A stretch of 64,000 nucleotides of DNA from the NCBI RefSeq assembly GCF_003367195.1, contig NZ_QRGO01000001.1, positions 2,916,884 to 2,980,883 on the forward strand, in the 5' to 3' direction. The notes under the pieces are model-generated. The model did no database searches, was not told the origin of the DNA, and saw only the letters and a list, made by a program, of their open reading frames with translations. Origin of the DNA: Undibacter mobilis (lineage in GTDB: Bacteria > Pseudomonadota > Alphaproteobacteria > Rhizobiales > Xanthobacteraceae). The position numbers and the translations under genes are program-made. Positions 35,458 to 45,721 of the stretch are shown here, piece after piece; position 1 is the stretch's first letter, and each line of letters starts with the position of its first letter.

Positions 35458-37410
35458 TCAGTCCCGGACTTTCACATAAGAGCCCGGCGCGTCCTCGATC
35501 GGCTCCAACTGGCCGCCGCCGATCGTGCGCGCCGGCACTTTCTCGTCGCTCAGCTGGCCAATCCAGTCGATCCAGTCCGGCCACCATGAGCCGGGGTGCT
35601 CGATCGCGGTCTTGAGCCACTGATCGACGTCATCGCCCTTGGGCGCTCCGCCAAGCCAGTACTGGTATTTGATCTTCGGACCTGGCGGGTTGATGACGCC
35701 GGCAATGTGGCCCGAGCCGGCGAGCACGTAGCGCACCGGACCGCCGAAGAACTGCGAGCCGTACAGCACCGATTTGGCCGGGGCGATGTGATCCTCGCGC
35801 GTCGCGAGATTGTAGACCGGCACCGTGACGTCGCTGAGCTTGAGTTTGGTGCCAGCGATTTCCATCTCGCCTTTGGTGAGGCGGTTGGTTTGATAGCAGT
35901 TGCGCAGATAGAAAGAGTGGTTGGCCGCCGGCATGCGTGTGGCGTCCGAATTCCAATAGAGAAGATCGAACGGGTAGGGCTTCTTGCCCTTAAGGTAGTT
36001 GTTGACGACGTAAGGCCACACCAGATCGTTCGAGCGCAGCATGTTGAACGTATTCGCCATGCGCGAGGCTTCGAGATAGCCCTGTTCCTGCATCTGCTGT
36101 TCAAGGGCGCGGATGCGATCTTCATCAACGAAAATCTTGAGGTCGCCGGCGAAGGTGAAATCGACCTGCGCCGCGAACATCGTCGCAGAGACGACGCGAT
36201 CCCGTTTCTGGGCTGCGAGCCAGGCCAAAGTCACGGCGAGCAGCGTGCCACCGACGCAGTAGCCGATGGTGTGGACCTTGCTCTCGCCGGTGATTTTCTC
36301 GATCACGTCCATGGCCTCGAGCGGGCCTTCCTTCATGTACTGCTCGAAGCTCTTCTGGGCGAGATGCGCGTCGGGATTGACCCATGAAATCACGAACACC
36401 GTGAAGCCGCGGTCGACGCACCATTTGATGAAGGATTTTTCCGGCGTCAGGTCGAGGATGTAAAATTTGTTGATCCAGGGCGGCACGATCAGCAGCGGGA
36501 CCTTGAGCACCTCGTCCGTCGTCGCTTCGTACTGGATGAGCTGCATCAGATCGTTCTGATAGATCACCTTGCCGGGCGTGAGTGCGAGGTTGCGGCCAAC
36601 CTCAAAGTTGGAGGGATCGGTCTGGCGGATCTTGAGATTGCCGTGCCCGGCGACGATGTCCTCGCTCAGCATCTGAAGGCCGTTGGCAAGGTTTTCGGCG
36701 TTCGAAGCGAGCGTCTCGCGCATCAGTTCGGGATTGGTCAGCACAAAATTGGACGGCGCTAGGGCATTGGCGAACTGCTTGATATAGAAATCGGCCTTGC
36801 GCCGCGTGAGCTCATCAACGCCTTCGGCGTCGCTCACCAGCTTTTCGCTCCACTGCACCGTGAGCAGATAAAGTTGCTTGAGGAAGTCGTAGAACTGGTT
36901 CTGCGTCCATTCCGGATCGGCGAAGCGCTTGTCTTTTGGATCGGCGGTGACGATCGGCGTGAATTCTTCGCCCGAGAGGCGATGCATCGCGCTCGCCCAC
37001 AGATCCAGATAGGAACGGCCGATGTCCTGCTGCAGTTGCAACGTGCGCTCGGGGGCGGACAGCCAGTATTCGAGGACCTTGGAGACGGTCTTGACGATGT
37101 CGGCGATGTCGGCGGCGAAGGCGTCCTCGACCTTGCCTTCCTCGCGCGGCTTCATGTAGGCGGCCAGCGCCTTGCCACCTTGCTCGATGGCACGAGCGAG
37201 ATTGCGCGAGAACACCTCGACATCGACGGAGCCGAACGCCATCTGCTCGGCGGACGCCTTGCCATTTCCGGATGTGGCGGTTTGCGCTTTGTCGTTACCG
37301 CGCTTGTCGGCGGCCGGTTTGGCGGCCACAGGCGGTTTGAGTGTCACGACATTGCCGGCCTCGTTTTCGGAGGCGGCTCGGGTCCCGGAACTGGGCGTTT
37401 CCATCGTCAT
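35458..37410 (-). CDS. phaC: class I poly(3-hydroxyalkanoate) synthase
   Basis: Polymerises 3-hydroxyacyl-CoA into storage polyester granules. The 650-aa product has the PhaC N-terminal domain, then the alpha/beta core with the lipase-box-like GYCVGGT (Cys385 as nucleophile), Asp in TREDHIAP and His in [12 protein letters not shown], and the TRP/NPG-rich PhaC segments [21 protein letters not shown]. The N-terminal about 60 residues are a low-complexity tail. I start at ATG 37410 (GGGGACGAACAAAG upstream); ATG 37404 is equally possible. The class I phaA/phaB genes are not in the window. Confidence 0.94.
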   Translation of the reverse strand: MTMETPSSGTRAASENEAGNVVTLKPPVAAKPAADKRGNDKAQTATSGNGKASAEQMAFGSVDVEVFSRNLARAIEQGGKALAAYMKPREEGKVEDAFAADIADIVKTVSKVLEYWLSAPERTLQLQQDIGRSYLDLWASAMHRLSGEEFTPIVTADPKDKRFADPEWTQNQFYDFLKQLYLLTVQWSEKLVSDAEGVDELTRRKADFYIKQFANALAPSNFVLTNPELMRETLASNAENLANGLQMLSEDIVAGHGNLKIRQTDPSNFEVGRNLALTPGKVIYQNDLMQLIQYEATTDEVLKVPLLIVPPWINKFYILDLTPEKSFIKWCVDRGFTVFVISWVNPDAHLAQKSFEQYMKEGPLEAMDVIEKITGESKVHTIGYCVGGTLLAVTLAWLAAQKRDRVVSATMFAAQVDFTFAGDLKIFVDEDRIRALEQQMQEQGYLEASRMANTFNMLRSNDLVWPYVVNNYLKGKKPYPFDLLYWNSDATRMPAANHSFYLRNCYQTNRLTKGEMEIAGTKLKLSDVTVPVYNLATREDHIAPAKSVLYGSQFFGGPVRYVLAGSGHIAGVINPPGPKIKYQYWLGGAPKGDDVDQWLKTAIEHPGSWWPDWIDWIGQLSDEKVPARTIGGGQLEPIEDAPGSYVKVRD

Positions 37411-37537
37411 TCTTTGTTCGTCCCCGGGGCTCTCTTGGACCGGGTGCGCGAGGCATCGCAAGGCAGGATATTAGGCAAAATCACGCGCCATCGTCCCGAA
37501 TGTTAGGCGACCCGCCCAACACCTTGCTGGCGCCATA

Positions 37538-37566
37538 TTAGCCGGTTAGCGCGTTTATGCTATAAT
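37538..37566 (+). promoter_or_regulatory. candidate promoter upstream of the lipoprotein/aminotransferase run
   Basis: A perfect TATAAT at 37561-37566 preceded by TGC (extended -10), with a weak -35 (TTAGCC) 17 bases upstream. It lies between the divergent phaC and lipoprotein genes. Confidence 0.55.
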
Positions 37567-37632
37567 TCATTGAGTCTGCGTCGTTTTTTTGGCAATCGGC
37601 TTTCGGCAATGCAGCGACATGCTGAGATTGTA

Positions 37633-38028
37633 ATGAGGTGCTTGGTGAGGATGTGGCGGCCATCGACCATGGTGCTGGCGATTGCAGTACCGCTGGGTGC
37701 CCAACTGGCGCTGTCCGGCTGCGCCGCCGGCGGTATGGGCGATCAACTGCCGCATGCGATGGGCGGTCTGCCGCAAAGCGCGCCGGCGCGGCCCGACAAG
37801 CCCTATGCCTATCCGGGCGTTTACGACACGCCGGCCGCGCGCAGCACCAAGCCGCTCGATGACACCGAGCAACTCAGGCTGCAACGGGAGCTTCAGGGCG
37901 TGCGCGACCGCCAGGAAAAAGTGACGGCCGACCCGGACGCGCCGCCGCCGGCGGACCAAAAGCCCACTAAAAAGAACGCCACCGGCCCGAAATCCGGGCA
38001 GGCCACTGGCGCAAAAACGAACCCGTGA
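37633..38028 (+). CDS. small lipoprotein of unknown function
   Basis: From the ATG at 37633 the product is 131 aa. It has basic residues, a hydrophobic core (VLAIAVPLGAQLALSGC) and a lipobox LSGC with the lipidated Cys, so it is an outer- or inner-membrane lipoprotein. The mature part is proline/lysine-rich, with a helical coiled region (QLRLQRELQGVRDRQEK) and a disordered tail. Alternative starts (TTG 37570, ATG 37651) cannot be excluded. Family not recognised. Confidence 0.6.
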   Translation: MRCLVRMWRPSTMVLAIAVPLGAQLALSGCAAGGMGDQLPHAMGGLPQSAPARPDKPYAYPGVYDTPAARSTKPLDDTEQLRLQRELQGVRDRQEKVTADPDAPPPADQKPTKKNATGPKSGQATGAKTNP

Positions 38029-38098
38029 TAAAAGCCAGCCGGGGTTACCAAGGCCAGCCGGAGAGGGCGGCCCAGGCTCCAGCCAAGGTCTGAGAACG

Positions 38099-39316
38099 AT
38101 GGAAGAATTCTACCGAATCCGCCGCCTGCCGCCCTATGTCTTCGAAGAGGTGAATCGCGCCAAGGCCAAGGCTCGGAACGCCGGCGCAGATATCATCGAC
38201 CTCGGCATGGGCAACCCGGACTTGCCGGCGCCGCAGCACGTTCTCGACAAGCTCAAAGAGACGCTCGGCAAGCCGCGTACCGACCGCTATTCCGCCTCGC
38301 GCGGCATTCCCGGCCTGCGCAAGGCCCAGGCCGCCTATTACGAGCGCCGCTTCGGCGTGAAGCTCAATGCCGATACCCAGGTGGTCGCCACCTTGGGTTC
38401 GAAGGAAGGCTTTGCCAACATGGCGCAGGCCATCACGGCGCCGGGCGACGTCATCATCGTGCCCGACCCGAGCTATCCGATTCACGCGTTCGGCTTCCTG
38501 ATGGCCGGCGGCGTCATTCGTTCGGTGTCGTCGGACCCGACGCCGGATTTCTTCGTCCAGGTCGAGCGTGCGATCCGTCACTCGATTCCGAAGCCGATCG
38601 CCATCGTCGTCTGCTATCCGTCTAACCCGACCGCCTTCGTGGCCAGCCTCGACTTCTACAAGGACCTCGTCGCCTTCGCGAAGAAGCACGAGATCTTCAT
38701 CCTGTCGGATCTGGCTTACGCCGAGGTCTTCTTCGACAACGACCCGCCGCCGTCGGTGCTGCAGGTGCCCGGCGCCATCGATGTCGCCGTCGAGTTCACC
38801 TCGATGTCCAAGACGTTCTCGATGGCCGGCTGGCGCATGGGCTTTGCCGTCGGCAATGACCGGCTGATCGCCGCGCTGGGCCGCGTGAAGTCCTATCTCG
38901 ATTACGGCGCCTTCACGCCGATCCAGGTCGCGGCTGCTGCCGCGCTCAACGGCCCGGACGATTGCGTGCGCGAGATGCGCGCCATCTACACCAAACGCCG
39001 CGACGTCATGGTCGACAGCTTCTCGCGTGCGGGATGGGACGTGCCGCCGCCGACCGCGTCGATGTTCGCCTGGTCGCCGATCCCCGAACCGTTCCGCAGT
39101 ATGGGCTCGGTCGAGTTTGCCAAGCTTCTGGTCGAGAAAGCCGAAGTCGCCGTGTCGCCCGGCACCGGCTTCGGCGAGCGCGGCGAAGGCTATGTGCGCA
39201 TTGCGCTGGTCGAGAACGAACAGCGCATTCGTCAGGCTGCCCGCAACATCAAGAAATTCCTCGAGACGGCGCCGACACAGCTTCACAACGTCGTGCCGCT
39301 GGCGAACCGGCGCTAA
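38099..39316 (+). CDS. class I/II aminotransferase (AlaC/DAP aminotransferase-like)
   Basis: PLP-dependent transaminase of 405 aa. The lysine is in SMSKTFSMAGWRMG, the cofactor-Asp in LSDLAYAEVF, and the substrate-Arg region in EGYVRIALVENE. The N-terminus EEFYRIRRLPPYVFEEVN and this pattern fit the AlaC/glutamate-pyruvate or LL-diaminopimelate aminotransferase group. The substrate is unclear; the operon with homoserine dehydrogenase points to the aspartate/threonine or alanine area. It is 4 bases from hom. Confidence 0.85.
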   Translation: MEEFYRIRRLPPYVFEEVNRAKAKARNAGADIIDLGMGNPDLPAPQHVLDKLKETLGKPRTDRYSASRGIPGLRKAQAAYYERRFGVKLNADTQVVATLGSKEGFANMAQAITAPGDVIIVPDPSYPIHAFGFLMAGGVIRSVSSDPTPDFFVQVERAIRHSIPKPIAIVVCYPSNPTAFVASLDFYKDLVAFAKKHEIFILSDLAYAEVFFDNDPPPSVLQVPGAIDVAVEFTSMSKTFSMAGWRMGFAVGNDRLIAALGRVKSYLDYGAFTPIQVAAAAALNGPDDCVREMRAIYTKRRDVMVDSFSRAGWDVPPPTASMFAWSPIPEPFRSMGSVEFAKLLVEKAEVAVSPGTGFGERGEGYVRIALVENEQRIRQAARNIKKFLETAPTQLHNVVPLANRR

Positions 39317-39320
39317 TTCC

Positions 39321-40631
39321 ATGGTCGAAACGTTGAGAGTAGGGGTTGCCGGCCTCGGCACCGTGGGGGCTGCCTTGATCGCCCAGATCGGGAAGCAGCG
39401 CGAGGCTATCGCCGCGCGCTGCGGCCGCCGCATCGAGGTGGTCGCGGTGTCGGCTCGCTCGCGCAATAAGAACCGCGGCGTCGACCTCAAGAAGATGAAG
39501 TGGTTTTCGGACCCGGTCGAGCTTGCCGGCTTCGACGGCATCGACGTCTTCGTCGAGCTGATGGGCGGCTCGGGCGATCCGGCCAAGACCGCGGTCGAAT
39601 ACGCGCTCGCCTCCGGCAAGTCGGTGGTCACCGCCAACAAGGCGCTGCTGGCCAAGCACGGCTTCAAGCTGGCGCAGCTGGCCGAAAAGGCCGGCGTCGC
39701 GCTCAACTATGAAGCCGCGGTCGGCGCCGCCATTCCGGTGATCAAGACCTTGCGCGAGGGGCTTGCCGGCAATTCGATCAACCGCGTCTACGGCATTCTC
39801 AACGGCACCTGCAATTACATCCTCACCCGGATGGAGCAGGAGGGCTTGTCCTATGCCGACTGTCTGGCCGATGCGCAGCGCCTCGGTTATGCCGAAGCCG
39901 ATCCGACCTTCGACGTCGAAGGCTACGACACCGCCCAGAAGCTGGCGCTGCTTGCGAGCCTCGCCTTCGGCACCAAGGTCGATGAGGGTGCCATCTATGT
40001 CGAGGGCATTTCCTCGATTGCGCCGGCCGATCTCGCGGCCGCCGACGAGCTTGGCTACCGCATCAAGCTGCTCGGCGTTGCCGTGCGCACGGGCAAGGGC
40101 ATCGAGCAGCGCGTGCATCCGACCATGGTGCGCAAGGACTCTTCGATCGCGCAGGTGATGGGCGTCACCAACGCCGTCACCATCGACGCCGAGGGCATCA
40201 ACCCGATCACGCTGGTTGGTCCCGGTGCCGGCGGCGCCGCGACTGCCTCCGCCGTGCTGTCCGACATCGCCGATGTGGCGCGGGGTCTGAAAGCGCCGCC
40301 GTTCGGCCGGCCGACCGGTAAGCTTGTCGCCGTGCAGAAGGCGCCGATGCAGCGCCACGAAGGCGGTTACTACATCCGCCTCGAAGCGCGCGACAAGCCG
40401 GGTACGGCGGCGACCATCGCCACCAGGCTCGCCGAGCAGGAGATTTCGCTGGAGTCTATCGTGCAGCGTCATCCCAAGGGCGAAGTGCCGAAGTCGAAAA
40501 ACGGCTCGGTGCCGGTTATTCTTATTACCTACGCCACATCCGAAGATGCAGTGCGCAAGGCGCTCGCCGCCGTAGGCCGCGACAAGGTGATCTCGGGCCG
40601 GCCGCAGGTCATCCGCATCGAGAAGAATTAG
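39321..40631 (+). CDS. hom: homoserine dehydrogenase
   Basis: NAD(P)H-dependent conversion of aspartate semialdehyde to homoserine, for threonine and methionine. The 436-aa protein has the GVAGLGTVGAALI nucleotide loop, TANKALLAKHG, NGTCNYILTRME, the catalytic-Lys region in ADPTFDVEGYDTAQKLALLASLAFG, and a C-terminal ACT domain (YIRLEARDKPGTAATIATRLAEQEIS), which normally binds threonine as feedback inhibitor. Order aminotransferase-hom-glpX-recJ is one I know from this bacterial order. Confidence 0.96.
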   Translation: MVETLRVGVAGLGTVGAALIAQIGKQREAIAARCGRRIEVVAVSARSRNKNRGVDLKKMKWFSDPVELAGFDGIDVFVELMGGSGDPAKTAVEYALASGKSVVTANKALLAKHGFKLAQLAEKAGVALNYEAAVGAAIPVIKTLREGLAGNSINRVYGILNGTCNYILTRMEQEGLSYADCLADAQRLGYAEADPTFDVEGYDTAQKLALLASLAFGTKVDEGAIYVEGISSIAPADLAAADELGYRIKLLGVAVRTGKGIEQRVHPTMVRKDSSIAQVMGVTNAVTIDAEGINPITLVGPGAGGAATASAVLSDIADVARGLKAPPFGRPTGKLVAVQKAPMQRHEGGYYIRLEARDKPGTAATIATRLAEQEISLESIVQRHPKGEVPKSKNGSVPVILITYATSEDAVRKALAAVGRDKVISGRPQVIRIEKN

Positions 40632-40653
40632 TCAGTTACGAGGGGACCATCCG

Positions 40654-41646
40654 ATGGCTTCGATTACCATTCAGCCCGAACTGCTGCTGGAGCGCATTCT
40701 GACGCTGGAGATCGTGCGCGTGACCGAACGCGCGGCGGTGTCGGCGGCGCGGCTGCGCGGCCGCGGGCTGGACAAGGCCTCCGATCAGGCGGCGGTGGAC
40801 GCTATGCGGCGTGAGCTCAACAAGCTGCCGATCGACGGCACCGTGGTGATCGGCGAGGGCGAGATCGACGAAGCGCCGATGCTGTTCATCGGCGAGAAGG
40901 TCGGCAACAAGTCGGGCCCGAAGGTCGATATCGCCGTCGATCCGCTCGAAGGCACTGTGCTGTGCGCCAAGAACATGCCGGGCTCGATCGCCACTATCGC
41001 CATGGCCGACGGCGGCACGCTGCTGCACGCGCCGGACTGCTACATGGACAAGATCGCCATCGGCCCGGGCTATCCCAAGGGCACCGTCGATCTCGACGCG
41101 CCGGTTGAAGAGAACATCATCAACCTCGCCAAGGCCAAGGGCGTGAAGCCGTCAGAGATTACGGCGATCCTGCTCGACCGTCCGCGCCATGCCGACAAGA
41201 TCGCGGCGATCCGCAAGATCGGCGCCGCGGTGTCGCTGATTTCCGACGGCGACGTTGCCGGCGTCATTCACTGCGCCGAGGCCAAGACCGGCATCGATAT
41301 CTATCTCGGCTCGGGCGGCGCCCCCGAAGGCGTGCTGTCGGCGGCGGCGTTGCGCTGCATCGGCGGCCAGATGCAGACGCGTCTGGTCATCGACACCGAG
41401 GCGCTGCAGGAGCGCATCAAGAAGATGGGCATCAAGGATGCCAAGAAGAAATACGAGATCGAGGACATGGTGAAGGGCGACTGCCTGTTTGCCGCCACCG
41501 GCGTCACCACTGGTGCGATGCTCAAGGGTGTCGTGTTCGGCAAGGATGTGATCGAGACAGAGACCGTGGTCATGCGTTCGACCACCGGCACCGTCCGCCG
41601 CGTTATCGCCGAGCACCGCCAGCTCGAGAAGTTTCATCTGGATTGA
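40654..41646 (+). CDS. glpX: class II fructose-1,6-bisphosphatase
   Basis: Gluconeogenic phosphatase, 330 aa. Seen are IGEGEIDEAPML, the metal site DPLEGT, DGDVAGVIHCAEAKTGIDIYLGSGGAPEGV and the C-terminal TGVTTGAMLKGV, the class II (GlpX) signatures. Good ribosome site (CGAGGGGACC). It is 22 bases after hom and precedes a palindromic repeat. Confidence 0.96.
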   Translation: MASITIQPELLLERILTLEIVRVTERAAVSAARLRGRGLDKASDQAAVDAMRRELNKLPIDGTVVIGEGEIDEAPMLFIGEKVGNKSGPKVDIAVDPLEGTVLCAKNMPGSIATIAMADGGTLLHAPDCYMDKIAIGPGYPKGTVDLDAPVEENIINLAKAKGVKPSEITAILLDRPRHADKIAAIRKIGAAVSLISDGDVAGVIHCAEAKTGIDIYLGSGGAPEGVLSAAALRCIGGQMQTRLVIDTEALQERIKKMGIKDAKKKYEIEDMVKGDCLFAATGVTTGAMLKGVVFGKDVIETETVVMRSTTGTVRRVIAEHRQLEKFHLD

Positions 41647-41663
41647 GTCGTAGACCTCGCCGC

Positions 41664-41769
41664 TGTCATTTCGGGGCGAGACCGTAAGGTCGCGAGCCCG
41701 AAATCCACATCCCCAGCGCTGCGGCGTATGGATTCCGGGCCCGCCACTGCGCGGCGTCCCGACATGATG
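41664..41769. repeat. palindromic intergenic repeat, copy 3 (diverged)
   Basis: Begins GTCATTTCGGGGC and contains the inner pair around GAAATCC ... GGATTCC, but the right end reads GACATGAT instead of GAATGAC, so it has decayed. It lies between glpX and recJ. Confidence 0.7.
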
Positions 41770-41836
41770 GTGCCGGCTATACACAGGCCGTCCGCGCCGC
41801 CGTGCAGCGGCTCCTTAAACCTCCTATATTCCCGGC

Positions 41837-43648
41837 ATGGCCCTGCCTGCCGCCAGCTTCGACGATCGCGACCGCTGTTTCCTCGGCGTGGAGAAATCCG
41901 CGACCGGACGGGCCTGGCGCGACCGGCTCGACGATCGCGGGCTCGCCCGCGCCACCACCATCACGCAGCGCCTCGGCACGCCGGAATTGCTGGCGCGGGT
42001 GCTGGCCGGGCGGAATGTCGAAGTCGATGAGGTCGAGGCCTATCTCGATCCGACGGTGAAGAACCTGATGCCGGACCCGTCGGTGCTCACCGCCATGGAT
42101 GCGGCGGCGGCGAGGCTTGCGGATGCCGTTCAGCGCGGTGAGAAGGTCGCGATCTTTGGCGACTACGACGTCGACGGTGCGACCTCGTCGGCTTTGCTGG
42201 CGCGTTATCTCCGGCAATGCGGGCTCGATCCGATCGTCCACATTCCCGATCGCATTTTCGAAGGCTACGGCCCGAACGCGGACGCCATCCGCTCCTTCGC
42301 CGAGCGTGGTGCGACTCTGCTGGTCACGGTCGATTGCGGCACCACGAGCCATGTCGTGCTCACGGAAGCTGCGGCGCTCGGCCTGCAAAGCATCGTGCTC
42401 GATCACCATCTTGCCGATGAAGTGCTGCCCCCCGCGGTGGCGGTGGTGAACGCCAACCGCGCCGACGACATCTCCGGGCTCGGCTATCTCGCCGCCTGCG
42501 GCATTGTGTTCATGACTTTGGTGGCGCTGACACGCGAGCTGCGCCGCCGCGGCTATTTCGACGCACGCAAGGCGCCCGATCTGCTGTCGATGCTCGATCT
42601 GGTTGCGCTCGGCACCGTCGCCGATGTCGTGCCGCTCAAGGGGCTCAACCGCGCCTTCGTCGCCAAGGGGCTCATTGCCATGCGCCGCCGCGAGCAGGTG
42701 GGGCTCACCGCGTTGATGGACGCTGCGCGTCTGAATGGCCCGCCGGAGGCGTTTCATCTCGGTTTCCTGCTGGGCCCGCGCATCAATGCCGGCGGCCGCA
42801 TTGGCCGCGCTGATCTCGGTGTGCGCTTGATGCTGGAAGACGACGCCACCGAAGCGGCGCGCATCGCCGTCGAACTCGACCGGCTCAATCACGAGCGTCG
42901 CACCATCGAGGTGGCGGCGGTGGAGCAGGCCGAGGCCGAGGCGCTGGCCGCGCTCGGGCTGGAAGAGAAGGGCGCAGTGGTCGTCACGGCGCAGGCCGGC
43001 TGGCATCCGGGCGTCGTCGGTCTGGTTGCGGCGCGGCTGAAGGAGCGCTTCGGCCGGCCGGCATTTGCGATCTCGCTGGAGCCCGGCGGGACCGGCACCG
43101 GCTCGGGCCGCTCCATTGCCGGCGTTGATCTCGGCCGCGCCGTGCGTGAGGCGGTGCATCAAGGCCTGCTGGTGAAGGGCGGTGGCCACGCCATGGCCGC
43201 CGGCATCACTGTGCGCAAGGACGGTCTAGGGCCGTTCCGCGCCTTTATGGAAGAGACGTTGTCGGCGGCGGTTGAGGCGGCGCGGCGCGAGACCGCGCTG
43301 TTCGTCGACGGCGCGGTTAGCGCCGGCGGCGTCAATCCCGATCTCTGCGCCATGCTGGCGACAGCCGGGCCCTATGGCGCCGGCAATCCGGAGCCGGTGC
43401 TGGCGTTGCCGTCGCACACATTGGCCTATGTCGACAAAGTCGGCGAGAACCACATCCGCGCGCGCTTCAAGTCGGGCGATGGCCAGTTCGTCAACGCCAT
43501 CTGCTTCCGCTGCGTCGGCACGCCGCTCGGCAACGCTTTGCTCGACAACCGTGGCCGCGCGATGCATGTCGCCGGATATCTCAGTGTCGATCGCTGGCAG
43601 GGCGTCGAACGCGTGCAGATGCGGATCGTGGATGTGGCGTTAGCCTGA
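41837..43648 (+). CDS. recJ: single-stranded-DNA-specific exonuclease RecJ
   Basis: 5'-3' exonuclease in recombination and mismatch repair. The 603-aa protein has the DHH motifs GDYDVDGATS (108-117) and DHH (189-191), the DHHA1 Gly-rich region RINAGGRIGRADLGV and GSGRSIAGVDL, and the GGGHAMAAGIT signature. Length is typical. Its 3' end overlaps the photolyase gene on the opposite strand by 9 bases. Confidence 0.96.
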   Translation: MALPAASFDDRDRCFLGVEKSATGRAWRDRLDDRGLARATTITQRLGTPELLARVLAGRNVEVDEVEAYLDPTVKNLMPDPSVLTAMDAAAARLADAVQRGEKVAIFGDYDVDGATSSALLARYLRQCGLDPIVHIPDRIFEGYGPNADAIRSFAERGATLLVTVDCGTTSHVVLTEAAALGLQSIVLDHHLADEVLPPAVAVVNANRADDISGLGYLAACGIVFMTLVALTRELRRRGYFDARKAPDLLSMLDLVALGTVADVVPLKGLNRAFVAKGLIAMRRREQVGLTALMDAARLNGPPEAFHLGFLLGPRINAGGRIGRADLGVRLMLEDDATEAARIAVELDRLNHERRTIEVAAVEQAEAEALAALGLEEKGAVVVTAQAGWHPGVVGLVAARLKERFGRPAFAISLEPGGTGTGSGRSIAGVDLGRAVREAVHQGLLVKGGGHAMAAGITVRKDGLGPFRAFMEETLSAAVEAARRETALFVDGAVSAGGVNPDLCAMLATAGPYGAGNPEPVLALPSHTLAYVDKVGENHIRARFKSGDGQFVNAICFRCVGTPLGNALLDNRGRAMHVAGYLSVDRWQGVERVQMRIVDVALA

Positions 43649-45052
43649 ATTCCGCACTTTCTTGTATCCGTCCAAGGCCGCCTTGCGCGCTTCGTCATGG
43701 TCGACAATGGGCTTCGGATACGTCTCGCCGAGGATGACCCGCGCGGCTTTTAGCGTATCCGCGTCGGCCTTCCATGGCGCATGGATAAATTTGTCCGGCA
43801 GCTTCGATAGCTCCGGGCACCAGCGCCGCACATAACCACCGTCCGGATCGAACTTCTCGCCCTGGGCCACTGGATTGAAGATGCGGAAATAGGGCGAGGC
43901 ATCGGCGCCGGAGCCGGCGACCCACTGCCAGCCGGCCGCGTTGTTGGCGAGGTCAGCATCGACCAATGTGTCCCAGAACCACTGTTCGCCGAGCCGCCAG
44001 TCGAGTCGCAGATGCTTGATCAGGAAGCTCGCCGCGATCATGCGCACGCGGTTGTGCATGAAGCCGGTGGTCCATAGCTCGCGCATGCCGGCATCGACCA
44101 GCGGATAGCCGGTCGCGCCGCGCTGCCACGCATTCAGGTCTGTCGTGTTGCTGCGCCAGGGATAGGCATCGAAGGCCGGACGCCAGTTCGCGTCCGGCAG
44201 TGTGGGAAAATGATAGAGCAGGTGGTGAGCAAATTCCCGCCAGCCGATCTCGCTCATGAACTTGGCGATGCTCGCGCTTTTCACCCTGTCTTCCTGGTAA
44301 GCCGCCAGCCGCGCATGAATCTGCCGCGGCGAGATTTCGCCGAAGTGCAGGTGCGGCGACAGTCGTGAGGTTGAAAGCTTGTCGGGCCGGTCGCGCATCG
44401 CGCTATATGTTGCAAGGTCATTGCTGACGAAGTGGTCGAAGCGATCCAGCGCGCCGTGTTCGCCCGGTGTCCACTGTTCGGCAAAGCCGGCGGCCCAGTT
44501 GGGCCTGGCTGGCAGCAACTTCCAGTCGCTGAGCTTGTCGCTCGAAGCGAGTCCGTCCGCGTCGATGTTTTTCGGCTTGGCCACGGGCGCTGCGAAGCCG
44601 TGTGCCTGTGCCGCGCGCCAATAAGGCGTGAACACCTTGTAGGGTCCGCCGCCGCCGGTCTTGATATCCCATGGCTCGACGAGCAGCGCGGCGTTGAAGC
44701 TTTCGGCGGTGACGCCGTCTTTCTTCAAGCGTTCCTTGATCGCGGTATCGCGCGCGATGGCGTGCGGATCGTAGCAGCGGTTCCAGACCACGGCGGCTGC
44801 TCGGCCTTCGGCCACGAGCATCGGCAGGATGGTCTTCGGATCGCCGCGATAGAACGACAGCGCCCCTAACTGCTCGCGCAGAGCGGTGAGGCTGTGATGC
44901 AGCCACCACAGGCTGGCGGCGCCGGGTCGCCATGTCTTGTCGCTGTCATCAAGAATGAAAACCGGAATAACGCGGCCGCGCGCAACCGCCGCCGCAAGGG
45001 CCGGGTTGTCATGAAGCCGCAGATCCTGGCGGAACCAGACGATCGTTGTCAT
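43640..45052 (-). CDS. phrB: deoxyribodipyrimidine photolyase
   Basis: Light-driven repair of pyrimidine dimers, 470 aa. It has the N-terminal antenna-binding domain (TTIVWFRQDLRLHDNPAL) and a C-terminal FAD domain with the tryptophan-rich GEQWFWDTLVDADLANNAAGWQWVAGSGADASPYFRIFNPV segment, typical of class I CPD photolyases. Convergent with recJ (9-base overlap). Confidence 0.95.
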   Translation of the reverse strand: MTTIVWFRQDLRLHDNPALAAAVARGRVIPVFILDDSDKTWRPGAASLWWLHHSLTALREQLGALSFYRGDPKTILPMLVAEGRAAAVVWNRCYDPHAIARDTAIKERLKKDGVTAESFNAALLVEPWDIKTGGGGPYKVFTPYWRAAQAHGFAAPVAKPKNIDADGLASSDKLSDWKLLPARPNWAAGFAEQWTPGEHGALDRFDHFVSNDLATYSAMRDRPDKLSTSRLSPHLHFGEISPRQIHARLAAYQEDRVKSASIAKFMSEIGWREFAHHLLYHFPTLPDANWRPAFDAYPWRSNTTDLNAWQRGATGYPLVDAGMRELWTTGFMHNRVRMIAASFLIKHLRLDWRLGEQWFWDTLVDADLANNAAGWQWVAGSGADASPYFRIFNPVAQGEKFDPDGGYVRRWCPELSKLPDKFIHAPWKADADTLKAARVILGETYPKPIVDHDEARKAALDGYKKVRNSG

Positions 45053-45112
45053 GCGCCGGTTATACGAGGGCGGAGGGCTCTCGGATCAAGCAGCACGACA
45101 AGTTCGGGAGAA

Positions 45113-45442
45113 TTATTGGTTAAGCAGCGCGGCGCGGCTGGCCGCCGGAATGATTCGGCGCGACGGCTTGCGCTCGACCACGATGGTGCGCGGAGCCGCA
45201 GCCGAGCCGGTAAACACCACCGACTTGTTCGGCTCTTTACGCGGCGGCGCCATCTTGAGAATCTCGGCGCGAACCTGATCGATCGGCAGGCCCATCAGCG
45301 AAGCGGCGAACTCGGCTTGCTGGTCGATATCTTCAATGAATCCTCTGGCGGCTTCGATGGCCTCCGCAAGCGTCGGCTTTTCTTCGCGCACGCGGCGCTT
45401 GCCGTACTTGGTGTTCCAGCTTTCGTTATTGTTTTTGCTCAT
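45113..45442 (-). CDS. small conserved-looking protein of unknown function
   Basis: A 109-aa soluble protein without Cys, with an N-terminal basic tail (SWNTKYGKRRVREEKP), a helical centre (LAEAIEAARGFIEDIDQQAEFAASLMGLPIDQVRAEILKM) and a basic C-terminus ending AALLNQ. The ATG at 45442 follows GGGGCGAAA. It is 60 bases upstream of the photolyase start on the same strand, so the two may be co-transcribed. I do not recognise the family. Confidence 0.6.
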   Translation of the reverse strand: MSKNNNESWNTKYGKRRVREEKPTLAEAIEAARGFIEDIDQQAEFAASLMGLPIDQVRAEILKMAPPRKEPNKSVVFTGSAAAPRTIVVERKPSRRIIPAASRAALLNQ

Positions 45443-45721
45443 GATTTCGCCCGGGGCACTTTGAATCGGCGGCACTATGGCCGATCTTGTGCGTTGCAGC
45501 AAATCAACCCTGACCCTACCGAAATGGGCAGCAAGGCCGTCCGTCTGCTTCTGACGTCAGTCCTTGGCCGATGGAAGCGCCGGTTTTGTGGCAACGCGTC
45601 GCCACAGCGGTAGATTCGTACCAAGTTGTGCGCAAGCTGATGCACAGTGATTGCCAGTGTTCATCGCCGCGTCCGACAATCCTGCCATTCTGTAGTCAAT
45701 CGTGAGCAGGGGCGTCAGGCA

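Noticed and set aside
43640..43648. 9-base recJ/photolyase overlap as a sign of frameshift
   Set aside because: Both proteins are full length with normal ends; short convergent overlaps are common.
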